Shown here one piece after another: positions 1-9,532 of a DNA stretch of 64,000 nucleotides (positions within the stretch are counted from its first letter, which is position 1; every line of letters begins with the position of its first letter). This DNA is from Gammaproteobacteria bacterium. Lineage in GTDB: Bacteria > Pseudomonadota > Gammaproteobacteria > Pseudomonadales > Pseudohongiellaceae. The notes under the pieces are model-generated. The model made no database searches, was not told where the DNA came from, and was given only the letters and a program-made list of their open reading frames with translations. A program made the position numbers and the translations under genes. The stretch is taken from NCBI GenBank assembly GCA_021773355.1, contig JAJFKE010000031.1, positions 124,001 through 188,000 on the forward strand. Reading direction: 5' to 3'.

Positions 1-2
1 CC

Positions 3-2156
3 GTGGCCTGTAACAATGAGTGGGTTCAGGGTATCTGCAACAAACCGAGGATCAAATGCCAAGACTGCAATCACCGCCAGTTTAGCGAGTTAGATGATCA
101 GGTGATCTATCGCCACTTGGCAGGACAGCAGGTTGTTGGCCTGTACCCATTGCTCCATGACAATACCTGCCACTTGCTGGCCGCCGATTTCGACAAAGAA
201 AACTGGCAAGATGAAGTAAAAGCGATGTCCAGAGCTTGTACCGAATATGGTGTGCCTCACGCAGTAGAGATTTCACGCTCCGGAAATAGCGCGCACCTAT
301 GGATATTTTTTGATAACAAGGTTCCCGCTAACGAAGCTCGCTTACTGGGTTTTGGACTACTTGATAAAGCGATGGAGGTTTTTCCAAACCTGTCTTTCGA
401 TTCGTATGACAGATTATTTCCCAATCAGGACATTCTGCCTGAAGGAGGATTCGGCAACTTAATTGCATTACCACTACAGCGCGAAGCAAGACTCACGGGA
501 AATAGCTCATTTGTCGACGCAGAATTGAATGTCATTGAAGACCAATGGCAGTACCTCGCACAAATAAAGATGCTTTCCAGGCAGGATATAAATAAGCTAC
601 TTTCTCAGATTTCTCCCAACGCAAACCTGGTTTCAGAGCAGGACGTTATCGATACCAGACCACCCTGGGAGATAACAGCCAAACCCAAGCCCCTGGCTTT
701 GGAAAGCCCAGCTCAACAGATAACCATAACGCTGGCCAACCATATCTACTTTGAGATGAAGGCGCTGCCAAGCGCCCTTTCAGCAAGATTAAGGCGTCTA
801 GCCAGCTTTTCGAATCCGGTTTTCTTTAAAATACAGGCGCTTCGCTTTTCTACCCACGGCATCCCGCGATTCATTTCTTGCGCACGCATTGAACGTGGCT
901 ACTTGCCATTGCCTCGCGGGTGTTTGGATGATGCACTCGCGTTATTGAGAGAGAATAATATAGACGTTCAAATCGATGACAAGCGTGAATTGGGCACTAA
1001 GCTTTCAGGCATGAAGCCATTGTTAACATTGAGGAAAAATCAGCAGACCGCCGTTAAAGAAATGAGCAAGCACGACGCAGGAATACTGCACGCCCCTACA
1101 GCGTTTGGAAAAACCGTAACGGCTATCGGAATGATCGCCAAGCGCAATACAAACACGCTCATTCTTGTGCACAGTCGCCAACTGCTTGATCAATGGCAGG
1201 AAAGACTGCGCTCGTTTTTGCCAGAAGCGGAGATCGGCGTCATCCGCGGCGGAAAGAAAAAGCCGACCGGAATCATTGATATAGCGACGTATCAAAGCCT
1301 GATTAACAAGAAAAACAATACCATTTCTCCCATTGTTCAGGACTATGGGCATGTGGTAGTTGATGAATGCCACCACGTATCCGCGCCGCGCTTTGAAATG
1401 GTATTGAACGAAGTTCGAGCGAAATATGTGCTCGGCCTTACTGCTACCCCAGAAAGACAGGACGGCCACCAGAAGATCATCTTTATGGCTACCGGCCCCA
1501 TACTGCACAAAGTTAAAAGCTCAAGTGAAGGGAAGTTCGAGCAAGAAGTACAAGTCCATCAGCGCTATGATGCGCCCCCGCTGCATCTTACCCGGCCCGA
1601 GGAGCATCCAAAAATTACAGATGCCTACCGATGGATAATGGAAAACGAAAATCGTACACAGCGAATTGTGTCAGATGTGATCAACAATGTTCGCGAAGGC
1701 AGGCACCCAATCGTCCTCACTGAAAGACGCAAACACGCGGGAATGATTGACAACCTTCTCAATGAAAGCGGTATTGACTCTGTCATATTGAAAGGTGCAA
1801 TGAGAGCCGCTGAACGCAAGCGTGTTGACGAGTATTTGCATTCGGCGCAAGCTGTGGTCGCCACTGGAAAGTAGGTGGGAGAAGGTTTTGACCTGCCCAG
1901 GCTGGATACACTGTTTCTTGCCATGCCCATCGCCTGGAAAGGTTCGTTGGCGCAATATGCAGGGAGGATTCATCGGGAATCAGACGGTAAAACGCAAGTA
2001 ACGATTCACGACTACGTTGACTACGGTCTTCCCATGCTCCAACGCATGTTCAATAAGCGCGAAAAAAGCTACAAGACGATGGGCTATACCATCCTATTCT
2101 CAGGTGAATCAGCCAGCACGGATAAGGCAAAGCAATTGGAAGCTGTGCTGGTATAG
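3..2156 (+). pseudogene. TOTE-type primase-helicase, 5' truncated by the window, in-frame amber stop
   Basis: An archaeo-eukaryotic-type primase domain is followed by a superfamily 2 helicase, as in proteins annotated as TOTE conflict system primases with a DEAD/DEAH helicase. The N-terminal part has a CxnCxxC zinc-knuckle pattern near residues 3-22, an acidic AADFDKENW strand and an SRSGNSAHLW strand typical of this primase family. The helicase part has Walker A (PTAFGKT, about residue 363), a DECHH box (about 455), GLTATP, and motif VI (QYAGRIHR). The frame is interrupted by TAG at 1872-1874 within motif V (VATGK-stop-VGEGFDLPRLDTL). The same frame then continues intact to 2156, where relatives usually have an aromatic residue at the stop position. 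The true start lies upstream of the window. The gene may be a recent nonsense pseudogene, a product truncated before motif VI, or a sequencing error. Family identity is confident; the consequence of the amber codon is inference. Confidence 0.82.
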
Positions 2157-2200
2157 CCGGTTTCCGGATTGCTCCAGAGCACACGCAGTTCAAGCGATCT

Positions 2201-2237
2201 GATACCATGCCAGCATCAATTTTCCTCTCATGGTATC
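2201..2237. terminator. Hairpin between the helicase gene and guaA
   Basis: A perfect 9-bp inverted repeat, GATACCATG / CATGGTATC, encloses a 19-nt loop. It lies 44 nt past the helicase stop and about 118 nt past the guaA stop. The following run (gatattttct) is only moderately T-rich, so a terminator role is possible but weakly supported. Confidence 0.3.
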
Positions 2238-2354
2238 GATATTTTCTGCCATGCTACACGCAATAAATACCATAAAAAATACCGTTGATGATGCAGATTA
2301 TATTATTGACTAAAGTCATTTTGTTATTATTTTACAATGAGTTATGAATTCATC

Positions 2355-3935
2355 CTACTCCCACTCGATGGTGGCGGGTGGTTTGCTGGAAATATCATAG
2401 GCAACGCGAGAAACATCGGCGATCTCATTCATGATTCTATTTGAAATGGTCTCCAGTAGCTCAGGATCGAGGCGTGCCCAACGCGCGGTCATGAAATCAA
2501 TAGTTTCCACAGCGCGCAAGGTAATCACATAGGCGTATCGACGCGCATCGCCCACTACCCCTACTGACTTAACCGGTAAGAACACGGCAAATGCCTGGCT
2601 CACTTTGTTGTAGCAATCCCAGCCACGTAGCTCTTCCATAAAGATGGCATCGGCCTGACGCAATATATCGCAGTACTCTTTCCTTACCTCTCCCAAGACT
2701 CGCACACCCAGACCTGGGCCCGGGAAGGGATGTCGATATACCATGTCATAGGGCAGACCAAGCTCCAGTCCTATTTTTCGAACTTCGTCCTTAAACAGTT
2801 CCCGAAGTGGCTCGACCAGTTCCATTTTCATGTCATCAGGCAGACCACCTACATTGTGATGGGATTTAATCACATGGGCCTTCCCTGTTTTTGAGCCAGC
2901 TGATTCGATGACATCGGGGTAGATCGTGCCCTGGGCCAGCCAGTTTACATGTTTGAGCTTGGTTGCTTCTTCATCAAATACCTCTATGAAGGTATTACCG
3001 ATAATCTTGCGTTTTTGTTCCGGTTCATCGACGCCGGCCAGCTTACTCAGGAAACGATCCTCCGCATCCACTCGTATTACCCGCACCCCCATATTCTTGG
3101 CGAAGGTGGCCATTACTTGATCGCCTTCGCTTAGTCTTAGCAATCCATTGTCGACAAAGACGCAGGTTAACTGATCTCCAATCGCCTTGTGCAATAAAGC
3201 AGCCACTACCGAGGAATCGACTCCGCCCGAGAGACCCAGAAGCACCTTGTCCGTACCCACTTTTTCGCGAACCTTAGCGATGGCGTCTTCGATAATACTG
3301 GCGGAAGTCCAAAGCGATTCACAGCCACATATGCCATGACAGAACCGCTCTAGAATTCGCTGACCCTGTAAGGTATGCGTAACCTCCGGATGAAATTGAA
3401 TACCATAGAATGCGCGTGATTCGTCACACATAGCGGCAATAGGCGCACTCTCCGTCGAGGCGATCAGACTAAAGCCAGGAGGAACTTCGGTGACCTTGTC
3501 ACCATGACTCATCCACACATCCAATTGTGGATCGCCGCTGGAGTTAATCCTATCCTCGATACCATCCAGTAATTTATTCGCTGCGATCACATCGACCTGA
3601 GCAAAACCAAATTCAGATTTAGCGGAGGACTCTACCTTACCGGAAAACTGTTCCGCCATGGTCTGCATGCCATAACAAATCCCCAGTATTGGCTTACCTG
3701 CATCGTAGATGAAATCAGGAGGACGCGGTGATTCGTTGGTATTCGCCGACTCAGGACTGCCGGAAAAAATAATCCCTTGTGGATCGAATTTCTGAAACAA
3801 GTCCTCATCAACCGAGTAATCCCATATCTCACAATAAACACCCAGCTCGCGAACTCGTCGCGCAATTAATTGAGTGTATTGAGAACCAAAATCCAGAATA
3901 AGAATCTTCTGGCTATGAATATTAGTTGTTGTCAT
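2355..3935 (-). CDS. guaA: GMP synthase (glutamine-hydrolysing)
   Basis: Converts XMP to GMP using glutamine and ATP, the last step of guanine nucleotide synthesis in the cytoplasm. The 526-aa product has the normal length. An N-terminal class I glutamine amidotransferase domain shows the nucleophile in GICYGMQTM and the His/Glu pair in [11 protein letters not shown]. The ATP pyrophosphatase P-loop [10 protein letters not shown] follows, and the dimerisation domain ends in the characteristic [11 protein letters not shown]. It lies 179 nt downstream of guaB on the same strand, the usual guaB-guaA pairing, with a palindromic element between them. The 3' end of guaA is a known integration site for genomic islands, and a conflict-type helicase gene lies immediately beyond it here. 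Confidence 0.98.
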   Translation of the reverse strand: MTTTNIHSQKILILDFGSQYTQLIARRVRELGVYCEIWDYSVDEDLFQKFDPQGIIFSGSPESANTNESPRPPDFIYDAGKPILGICYGMQTMAEQFSGKVESSAKSEFGFAQVDVIAANKLLDGIEDRINSSGDPQLDVWMSHGDKVTEVPPGFSLIASTESAPIAAMCDESRAFYGIQFHPEVTHTLQGQRILERFCHGICGCESLWTSASIIEDAIAKVREKVGTDKVLLGLSGGVDSSVVAALLHKAIGDQLTCVFVDNGLLRLSEGDQVMATFAKNMGVRVIRVDAEDRFLSKLAGVDEPEQKRKIIGNTFIEVFDEEATKLKHVNWLAQGTIYPDVIESAGSKTGKAHVIKSHHNVGGLPDDMKMELVEPLRELFKDEVRKIGLELGLPYDMVYRHPFPGPGLGVRVLGEVRKEYCDILRQADAIFMEELRGWDCYNKVSQAFAVFLPVKSVGVVGDARRYAYVITLRAVETIDFMTARWARLDPELLETISNRIMNEIADVSRVAYDISSKPPATIEWE

Positions 3936-3998
3936 GAAGTTCTATTTTAATTCCATTATTGAAGCACTTAATCCCATCACAGTACCGACGATCTAGAG

Positions 3999-4116
3999 AA
4001 GAGTTCTATAGGGGTAGAAGACGAGGCAAAGATAGTTACGAAAGCGGAGCGTACACGAAGTACGTGAGCATTTTGTAACTATCTTTAACGAAGGATTATG
4101 CTCCTATAGGGCTCTT
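3999..4116. repeat. 118-bp imperfect palindromic element between guaB and guaA
   Basis: The outer arms AAGAGTTCTATAGGGG (3999-4014) and CTCCTATAGGGCTCTT (4101-4116) are imperfect inverted repeats. Perfect 12-bp inner arms AAAGATAGTTAC (4028-4039) and GTAACTATCTTT (4075-4086) lie inside them. A small CGTAC/GTACG-type hairpin sits at the centre. The right outer arm includes two bases of the guaB stop codon. This nested structure looks like a REP/MITE-type intergenic element. Transcribed, it would form a long stem between guaB and guaA and could alter relative expression or mRNA stability. No second copy was seen in this window. Confidence 0.7.
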
Positions 4117-5584
4117 ATGAAACTCTGTAATTGGGGGCTTCTTTGGTGATACTTACATCGTGAACGTGAGATTCATTCATGCCCGACGCGGTAATTTTCA
4201 CAAACTGCGTCTTGGTCCGCATTTCCTCAATATTTGCCGAACCTGTATAGCCCATACTGGAACGCAGCCCGCCCATTAACTGATGAACAATAGCTGACAT
4301 AGTACCCTTGTAAGGTACTCTGCCCTCTATGCCTTCGGGTACGAGTTTCTCTGTACCTGAATCCACATCCTGAAAATATCGATCGCTTGAGCCCTGTGAA
4401 TGAGACATGGCCCCTAAGGATCCCATTCCGCGATAGGCTTTGTAACTTCGACCCTGGTAGAGTTCAACTTCACCCGGGGCTTCTTCTGATCCGGCAAGCA
4501 GGCTACCCACCATTACCACATGGGCACCGGCGGCAATAACTTTAGCTATGTCGCCGGAATAGCGAATGCCTCCATCGGAAATTACACAGACATCTGTGTC
4601 TTTTAGCGCTTCTACTACATTGGCTACTGCTGAGATTTGTGGCACACCAACGCCGGTTACAATCCTGGTAGTACAAATTGAACCGGGGCCGATTCCTACC
4701 TTAACTGCATCGGCACCAGCCTTGACTAAATCTCGTGCCGCATCTGCAGTAGCGATATTGCCACCTATAACTGAAATTTCAGGGTACTTGGTCTTAATAG
4801 TTTTCACTTGATCCAGTACGAACTGCGAATGACCATGGGCGGTATCGACTATCACGATGTCTACACCCGCTTCGATTATTGCCGCTATTCTATCAGCCGA
4901 GTCTGGACCTGTTCCTACAGCTGCAGCGGCACGTAGTCTGCCGAGTTCATCTTTACAGGCATTGGGAAAATCTTCAGATTTACGAATATCCTTCAAGGTT
5001 ATTAAGCCGCGAAGTCCGAAATTATCATCTACCACCAGAATTTTTTCTATTCGATGTCTATGAAGCAGCTCTTTCACATCATCCAACTTGAAGTCTTCTT
5101 TGACTGTTACCAGACGTTCTTTAACCGTCATTATAGACGCTACCTTTGCATCCAGATTCGCTTCAAATCGCACATCACGACTAGTAACAATCCCCACAAG
5201 CCCAGAGCCATCTAAAACTGGCATACCTGAAATATCGTACTCCTGCATTAGGGCAACTAAATCTCTAATAGTTGCATCGGCCGAAATGGTTATCGGATCC
5301 TTTACCACACCACTTTCATATTTCTTTACGAGACGAACTTCTCGTGCCTGCTGTTCCGCACTCATACTCTTATGCAGTACACCCAAGCCGCCCTCTTGTG
5401 CCATAGCAATAGCGAGACGGGACTCGGTGACCGTGTCCATCGCAGATGATACGAGAGGAATATTGAGCGCGATAGAACGCGTCAACTGAGTGTTAAGTGC
5501 TACTGTTTTAGGAAGAACAACGGAGTGGGCAGGCAGAAGTAGAACATCATCAAATGTTAAAGCCTCTTCAGCGATACGTAACAT
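4115..5584 (-). CDS. guaB: Inosine-5'-monophosphate dehydrogenase
   Basis: Oxidises IMP to XMP with NAD+, the committed step toward GMP. The 489-aa product has the standard length and architecture: an N-terminal barrel segment ([16 protein letters not shown]), two CBS domains (about residues 95-205), then the rest of the TIM barrel. The catalytic Cys lies in the loop [15 protein letters not shown], and the flap contains [10 protein letters not shown]. It heads the guaB-guaA pair on the minus strand, and its TAA stop overlaps the palindromic repeat. The N-terminus [13 protein letters not shown] is the family norm, which supports this start. Confidence 0.98.
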   Translation of the reverse strand: MLRIAEEALTFDDVLLLPAHSVVLPKTVALNTQLTRSIALNIPLVSSAMDTVTESRLAIAMAQEGGLGVLHKSMSAEQQAREVRLVKKYESGVVKDPITISADATIRDLVALMQEYDISGMPVLDGSGLVGIVTSRDVRFEANLDAKVASIMTVKERLVTVKEDFKLDDVKELLHRHRIEKILVVDDNFGLRGLITLKDIRKSEDFPNACKDELGRLRAAAAVGTGPDSADRIAAIIEAGVDIVIVDTAHGHSQFVLDQVKTIKTKYPEISVIGGNIATADAARDLVKAGADAVKVGIGPGSICTTRIVTGVGVPQISAVANVVEALKDTDVCVISDGGIRYSGDIAKVIAAGAHVVMVGSLLAGSEEAPGEVELYQGRSYKAYRGMGSLGAMSHSQGSSDRYFQDVDSGTEKLVPEGIEGRVPYKGTMSAIVHQLMGGLRSSMGYTGSANIEEMRTKTQFVKITASGMNESHVHDVSITKEAPNYRVS

Positions 5585-5664
5585 GAGATTACCACCATCT
5601 ACAAAACGGGGATTATACAGAGAGTCAGGGTGCTTGTATAGATTCTGCTGGAAGCTTTGTTCTA

Positions 5665-6402
5665 TTAGCTGGCGCGCTGCAGATTTTCAATGCAGAGCCT
5701 GCGTGAATAGATACCGCGCGCCATTGGAATCGTCACCCATAAGGAAAAATAGACCCACCCTGCCAAGGATATGGAATCGCCCAGAGTCAATGCCACTATA
5801 CAGGATAGCAGCGCTGTAGAAGCTACCACCGACCAAGTAACACAGGCGAGCTTGCAGAATGCTATTTCGTATTCGTTAAGAACAAGGTCACGATGCTGCC
5901 TGAGTGAATTTTGATACAGGGCTATGATAATAAAGGACAGGGCGATTAAACCCAGAGCAAAATAGATGAACAAATTTACTGCGTCTGATAATTCCATATC
6001 GGGAAGCGAAGTCTGTAGATATCCTCTGGACAAATAGCTAACGCTGAGCTGTACCATCAGCTTTATTGGATACACGAATATAAGAACCAGCATGACCAAA
6101 CCTAAACTAAGGTAAAGAGTGATTCGATCCTGCAAGCCAAATGTTCGACTCCAGATTGAATGCGCGACCCAGATAGAGCCAATGATGGTAGCGCTGACTA
6201 TAAAGGCGGGAATATCTTGTGAGAGCAGGAGTAGCTCTTGAACGGATTCCGGGATTTCATCGATGCTAATTACCAGCATGGTAAATGCAAAGGCGAAGGC
6301 AGCATCGACAAAGGTCTCAATGCGGGTCATATTCTCGCCGCGCATTATTCTGCCATCATCCCGACGACATGAATCCAGAAATTCCTGCGACAGTTTTTGC
6401 AT
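5665..6402 (-). CDS. TMEM175/DUF1211-family membrane protein (putative potassium channel)
   Basis: A 245-aa integral membrane protein with about six hydrophobic segments. The segment following [18 protein letters not shown] (about residues 27-44) matches the R-x3-F-x-D-x3-A signature of the first helix in DUF1211/TMEM175 proteins. Bacterial members form tetrameric potassium-leak channels with one such repeat per subunit. The gene follows guaB by 80 nt and is transcribed toward it, with no functional link apparent. The family call rests on the first-helix motif and overall hydropathy; ion selectivity is inferred from the family. Confidence 0.72.
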   Translation of the reverse strand: MQKLSQEFLDSCRRDDGRIMRGENMTRIETFVDAAFAFAFTMLVISIDEIPESVQELLLLSQDIPAFIVSATIIGSIWVAHSIWSRTFGLQDRITLYLSLGLVMLVLIFVYPIKLMVQLSVSYLSRGYLQTSLPDMELSDAVNLFIYFALGLIALSFIIIALYQNSLRQHRDLVLNEYEIAFCKLACVTWSVVASTALLSCIVALTLGDSISLAGWVYFSLWVTIPMARGIYSRRLCIENLQRAS

Positions 6403-6424
6403 TTAATTAATGACCCCTCTCTGC

Positions 6425-7429
6425 TTAGTCGAAATGTAGCTGCGCTATTGCTATACCGTGCTCACCTGCTACAGAGTAGAGTAGATAAACCTCTCCATTT
6501 TCTTCGAAAATGGTCGGATCACGCAGTTGATTGACGCGCTCATCAATATGGCCGCGTCTTGATGGAGCGACGTCAAGCATTGCCCCCTCCCATTCAGTTT
6601 CCGGCCTGAGAATTTCGACGGGCTCCGACTCTTGCCATTGCATCCAGTCACCGCGCATGTCGATAGTTGACATGAAAATTCTTTCTGGGGAGTGGCCCGC
6701 TTGGGTCCAGAACACGTGCAGAATATTGTCTCGAATCAATAAGGCGTTGTGGCGCATATTGTCGTTAAAGAAACGTGGACCTTCTTGAAAATCACCGAGA
6801 CCGTCCCGCGAACGGTACAAATAGCCCGGCATAGAAAGTGCGTAGTGAAAGCCATCGTGTTGAATCACGCGGAAGTAAGGTCTTCCCAACACCTCAGGTT
6901 TGCCTTGGAAATGTATGCCGTCGGTAGACAGCGCTAAACGAGTGAGCTGCTGTCCAACGTCGCGACCGTGGATATACATGACTATTTGCTGATTCACATT
7001 GTCTATGTGCACATCGGGCGAGGCTATATGAGCGTAGAGAGCACCACTGGCTCCGGGTGCCAGGGAACAGGGTGGGCAAGTGGTAGGGAAAAATGAATCT
7101 TGCAGTTTCATGGATCCTGCTTCATGCATTTTCCATGGGCCGGATAACGCATCTGCATAGGCCAGCCTGATATAACTACCTCGATGATCTGCGAAGTACA
7201 AATAATACTTACCCAAGGGATTATCGATCCAATCCGGCACTCTTATTAAGGAGGGTCCCTGAATATTGCTCCCCATACGCGAGTCCATGTTAGGAACAAT
7301 AATCGGACCGTCACCCAGTCTGGTAACGGATGGAGCCTGCGGTGGAGCAGCCTGCACAGCCAGTGGCATCGAAAACATGACGCCAAGTAGCCATACACAG
7401 ACCCATATATTCCCCGTCTGCTTACTCAT
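6425..7429 (-). CDS. Secreted glycosyl-hydrolase-43-like five-bladed propeller protein
   Basis: A 334-aa protein with an N-terminal signal peptide (hydrophobic VWLLGVMFSMPLAVQA). The mature part has repeated strand motifs such as GKYYLYFADHRGSYIRLAYADALSG-type and RDPTIFEENGEVYLLYS, as in GH43/GH32-like five-bladed propellers. The C-terminal RDPTIF...GEVYLLYSVAGEHGIA segment resembles a last blade. A sugar substrate cannot be inferred and catalytic carboxylates were not assigned with confidence. It lies 22 nt upstream of the TMEM175-like gene on the same strand. Many such proteins are annotated only as hypothetical, and enzymatic activity is uncertain. Confidence 0.6.
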   Translation of the reverse strand: MSKQTGNIWVCVWLLGVMFSMPLAVQAAPPQAPSVTRLGDGPIIVPNMDSRMGSNIQGPSLIRVPDWIDNPLGKYYLYFADHRGSYIRLAYADALSGPWKMHEAGSMKLQDSFFPTTCPPCSLAPGASGALYAHIASPDVHIDNVNQQIVMYIHGRDVGQQLTRLALSTDGIHFQGKPEVLGRPYFRVIQHDGFHYALSMPGYLYRSRDGLGDFQEGPRFFNDNMRHNALLIRDNILHVFWTQAGHSPERIFMSTIDMRGDWMQWQESEPVEILRPETEWEGAMLDVAPSRRGHIDERVNQLRDPTIFEENGEVYLLYSVAGEHGIAIAQLHFD

Positions 7430-7641
7430 GTCTAAGCCCTGCCTATTTACAATTACTCAATAGAATCTTATGTTTGGTTTTTTTGCAAGATGTTTTGCCA
7501 GCGTAGTAATCGACTATTTGGACAAGAAGCTTGCATCCAACCAAGACTGAATTTACTCTCCCCTAGGTCGAGTCTTCCTAGAACACCGCACAATAAAAGC
7601 ACAGGCGGAAATACCGACCTAAACGCGATAAGCCAAAAACC

Positions 7642-8484
7642 ATGTCCAAGAACTTACAAACAGAATCGGCAGTCTCCAAGGGCGCGGGCGCTATACTACG
7701 CGAACCAACTGTGCATTTTTTTGCAATCGCGTTATTAATTTTCGCCGCCTATGCCATCACACAGGCTAATAACGAGAACCTGCTAGAAATAGACCAACGC
7801 GAAATCGATGCTCGAATTTTTTTGCAGGAAATGTCGCGCGGAGAAGCACTCAACGACGAACAACGTGAGCTGGTTACCGCTTTTTATATAGAAGAACAAA
7901 TCCTGGTACGCGAAGCCTTATCCATGGAGTTGGATAATGATGAACGCATACACGATATACTGGCGCAGAAAATGCGCCATGTACTGAGCGGAAACATTAT
8001 ACAACCTACTGCTGCGGAATTAGACGCCTATTACCAGGAAAACCGTGATCGTTACGAAACTCTTGGCACCTTGAATATCGACGAACTGGTATTTAATTCC
8101 AGAGAACAATTAGCAGATTCGATTCTCGCCGCTCTGGACCAAGGCAGCGAACCTGAACTGCTGTTGCAGATGGCCGAGGGAACGTTGTCTCCTCTACCTA
8201 ATGTCAATAATATCGACCTGGCAAATATTTTCGATGATGAATATGCTGCAACAGTACTAGCAGCTGAACTGAACCAATGGAGTGGCCCCTACATCAGCAA
8301 TCGGGGACAGCACTGGCTGCGTGTTCTAGAAAAGAACGATGCAAGAATACCTGCTCTGGAAGAAATTACAGATAGAGTGCGCTTGGATTGGATTGCGGCT
8401 GAAGAAGAGAGTCGCCTGCAGCAAGAGATAGACAAGCTCTGGGACAATTACACCATCGTTATTACTAACAGCGAATCTGAATAG
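7642..8484 (+). CDS. Membrane-anchored parvulin-like peptidyl-prolyl isomerase
   Basis: A 280-aa protein with one N-terminal membrane segment (HFFAIALLIFAAYAITQA, about residues 32-49) and a periplasmic SurA/PpiC-like region. The chaperone-type helical part (residues 60-130, ending PTAAELDAYYQENRDRY) precedes a degenerate parvulin domain (LNIDELVFNS to about residue 235). The following gene (HupE/UreJ family) begins 3 nt after its stop, so the two are cotranscribed. This pairing recurs in gammaproteobacteria by memory, suggesting that the isomerase assists export or folding around the HupE-like protein. Isomerase activity is inferred from the fold. Confidence 0.72.
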   Translation: MSKNLQTESAVSKGAGAILREPTVHFFAIALLIFAAYAITQANNENLLEIDQREIDARIFLQEMSRGEALNDEQRELVTAFYIEEQILVREALSMELDNDERIHDILAQKMRHVLSGNIIQPTAAELDAYYQENRDRYETLGTLNIDELVFNSREQLADSILAALDQGSEPELLLQMAEGTLSPLPNVNNIDLANIFDDEYAATVLAAELNQWSGPYISNRGQHWLRVLEKNDARIPALEEITDRVRLDWIAAEEESRLQQEIDKLWDNYTIVITNSESE

Positions 8485-8487
8485 ACC

Positions 8488-9504
8488 TTGAATTTTATTC
8501 GCCCACAATTTAGAAAATCGACACTTCTGTTAAGCGGCATTGTTCTAGGTTCCTTGCTAGGGCTTTCAAGCTCGTTTGCACATGACATCGATGTTACCGG
8601 TGTTGCCAGAGTGTTTATGGACGAACTGGATGACAAGCAATATCAATTATCCATTGTCGATCAGCAAGTACCTCCGCTGTTCAATATTGAACGTATATTG
8701 CCTGAGCGCTGCTCCGGCCTGGCACCGGGAAGGTTCAGTTACCGATTTGAATGCGAACCGAAGTTAAACACAGAGGACTCTCTCTCCTTTCCCTGGCCCC
8801 TGGAAGGACTGGTATTGATCACCCAGTGGAGCGACGGCAGCAATGTCTCTGGATTCTTTCCCGGTGATGGCAGTTCCATAGAAGTACCCATGGCCGAAAT
8901 GAAAGCTGGCTCCGCTTCTCTGGCCAACCTTTCGCGCCGTTATCTAATTCTCGGTGGCGAGCATATTTTGTTCGGACCCGATCATCTATTGTTCGTTCTC
9001 GGACTGATGCTACTGCTGCAAGGCTTTTGGAAAATATTTAAGACGATTACCGCATTTACTGTTGCTCATAGCATTACCCTGGCCTTCGCGGTTCTAGGAA
9101 TATTTCCGCTTCCACGCGCACCTATCGAGGTTTTAATCGCTGTTTCGATTATTTTTCTGGCGCGGGAAATAGTAATAGGTCAGCAAGGCAAGACCACATT
9201 AGTCCATTCGAAGCCCTGGATTGTGGCCTTCGCCTTCGGATTGGTTCACGGTTTTGGTTTTGCCGGCGCTCTGGGCGAACTGGGCCTAAGCGACGCGGAC
9301 ATACCACTTGCGCTTCTATTTTTTAATCTTGGTGTCGAAGCGGGTCAGGTAGCATTTATATGTTCTCTGTTGTTGCTAAATTTTCTAATCACTAGATTTC
9401 TATATCACTTAGTGCCTGGCATACAACGTGGGCTCGCATACGGCCTGGGTGGAATTGCAAGCTACTGGTTTTTAGAAAGAATCCCAATGCTCTTCATCGT
9501 ATGA
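8488..9504 (+). CDS. HupE/UreJ-family membrane protein
   Basis: A 338-aa protein with a signal peptide (LLLSGIVLGSLLGLSSSFA), a periplasmic beta-rich domain to about residue 145, then six or so transmembrane helices. The membrane part carries the family hallmarks LGGEHILFGPDHLLFVLGL and a following FTVAHSITLAFA, with His residues suited to metal handling, and later FAFGLVHGFGFAG. HupE/UreJ proteins are linked to nickel or other metal transport. The start is a TTG 3 nt after the isomerase gene, chosen because it gives a complete signal peptide. Substrate is not deducible here, as no hydrogenase or urease genes are in the window. Confidence 0.85.
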   Translation: MNFIRPQFRKSTLLLSGIVLGSLLGLSSSFAHDIDVTGVARVFMDELDDKQYQLSIVDQQVPPLFNIERILPERCSGLAPGRFSYRFECEPKLNTEDSLSFPWPLEGLVLITQWSDGSNVSGFFPGDGSSIEVPMAEMKAGSASLANLSRRYLILGGEHILFGPDHLLFVLGLMLLLQGFWKIFKTITAFTVAHSITLAFAVLGIFPLPRAPIEVLIAVSIIFLAREIVIGQQGKTTLVHSKPWIVAFAFGLVHGFGFAGALGELGLSDADIPLALLFFNLGVEAGQVAFICSLLLLNFLITRFLYHLVPGIQRGLAYGLGGIASYWFLERIPMLFIV

Positions 9505-9532
9505 GTTACAGTCTGGTTCGGCCGAAAATATC

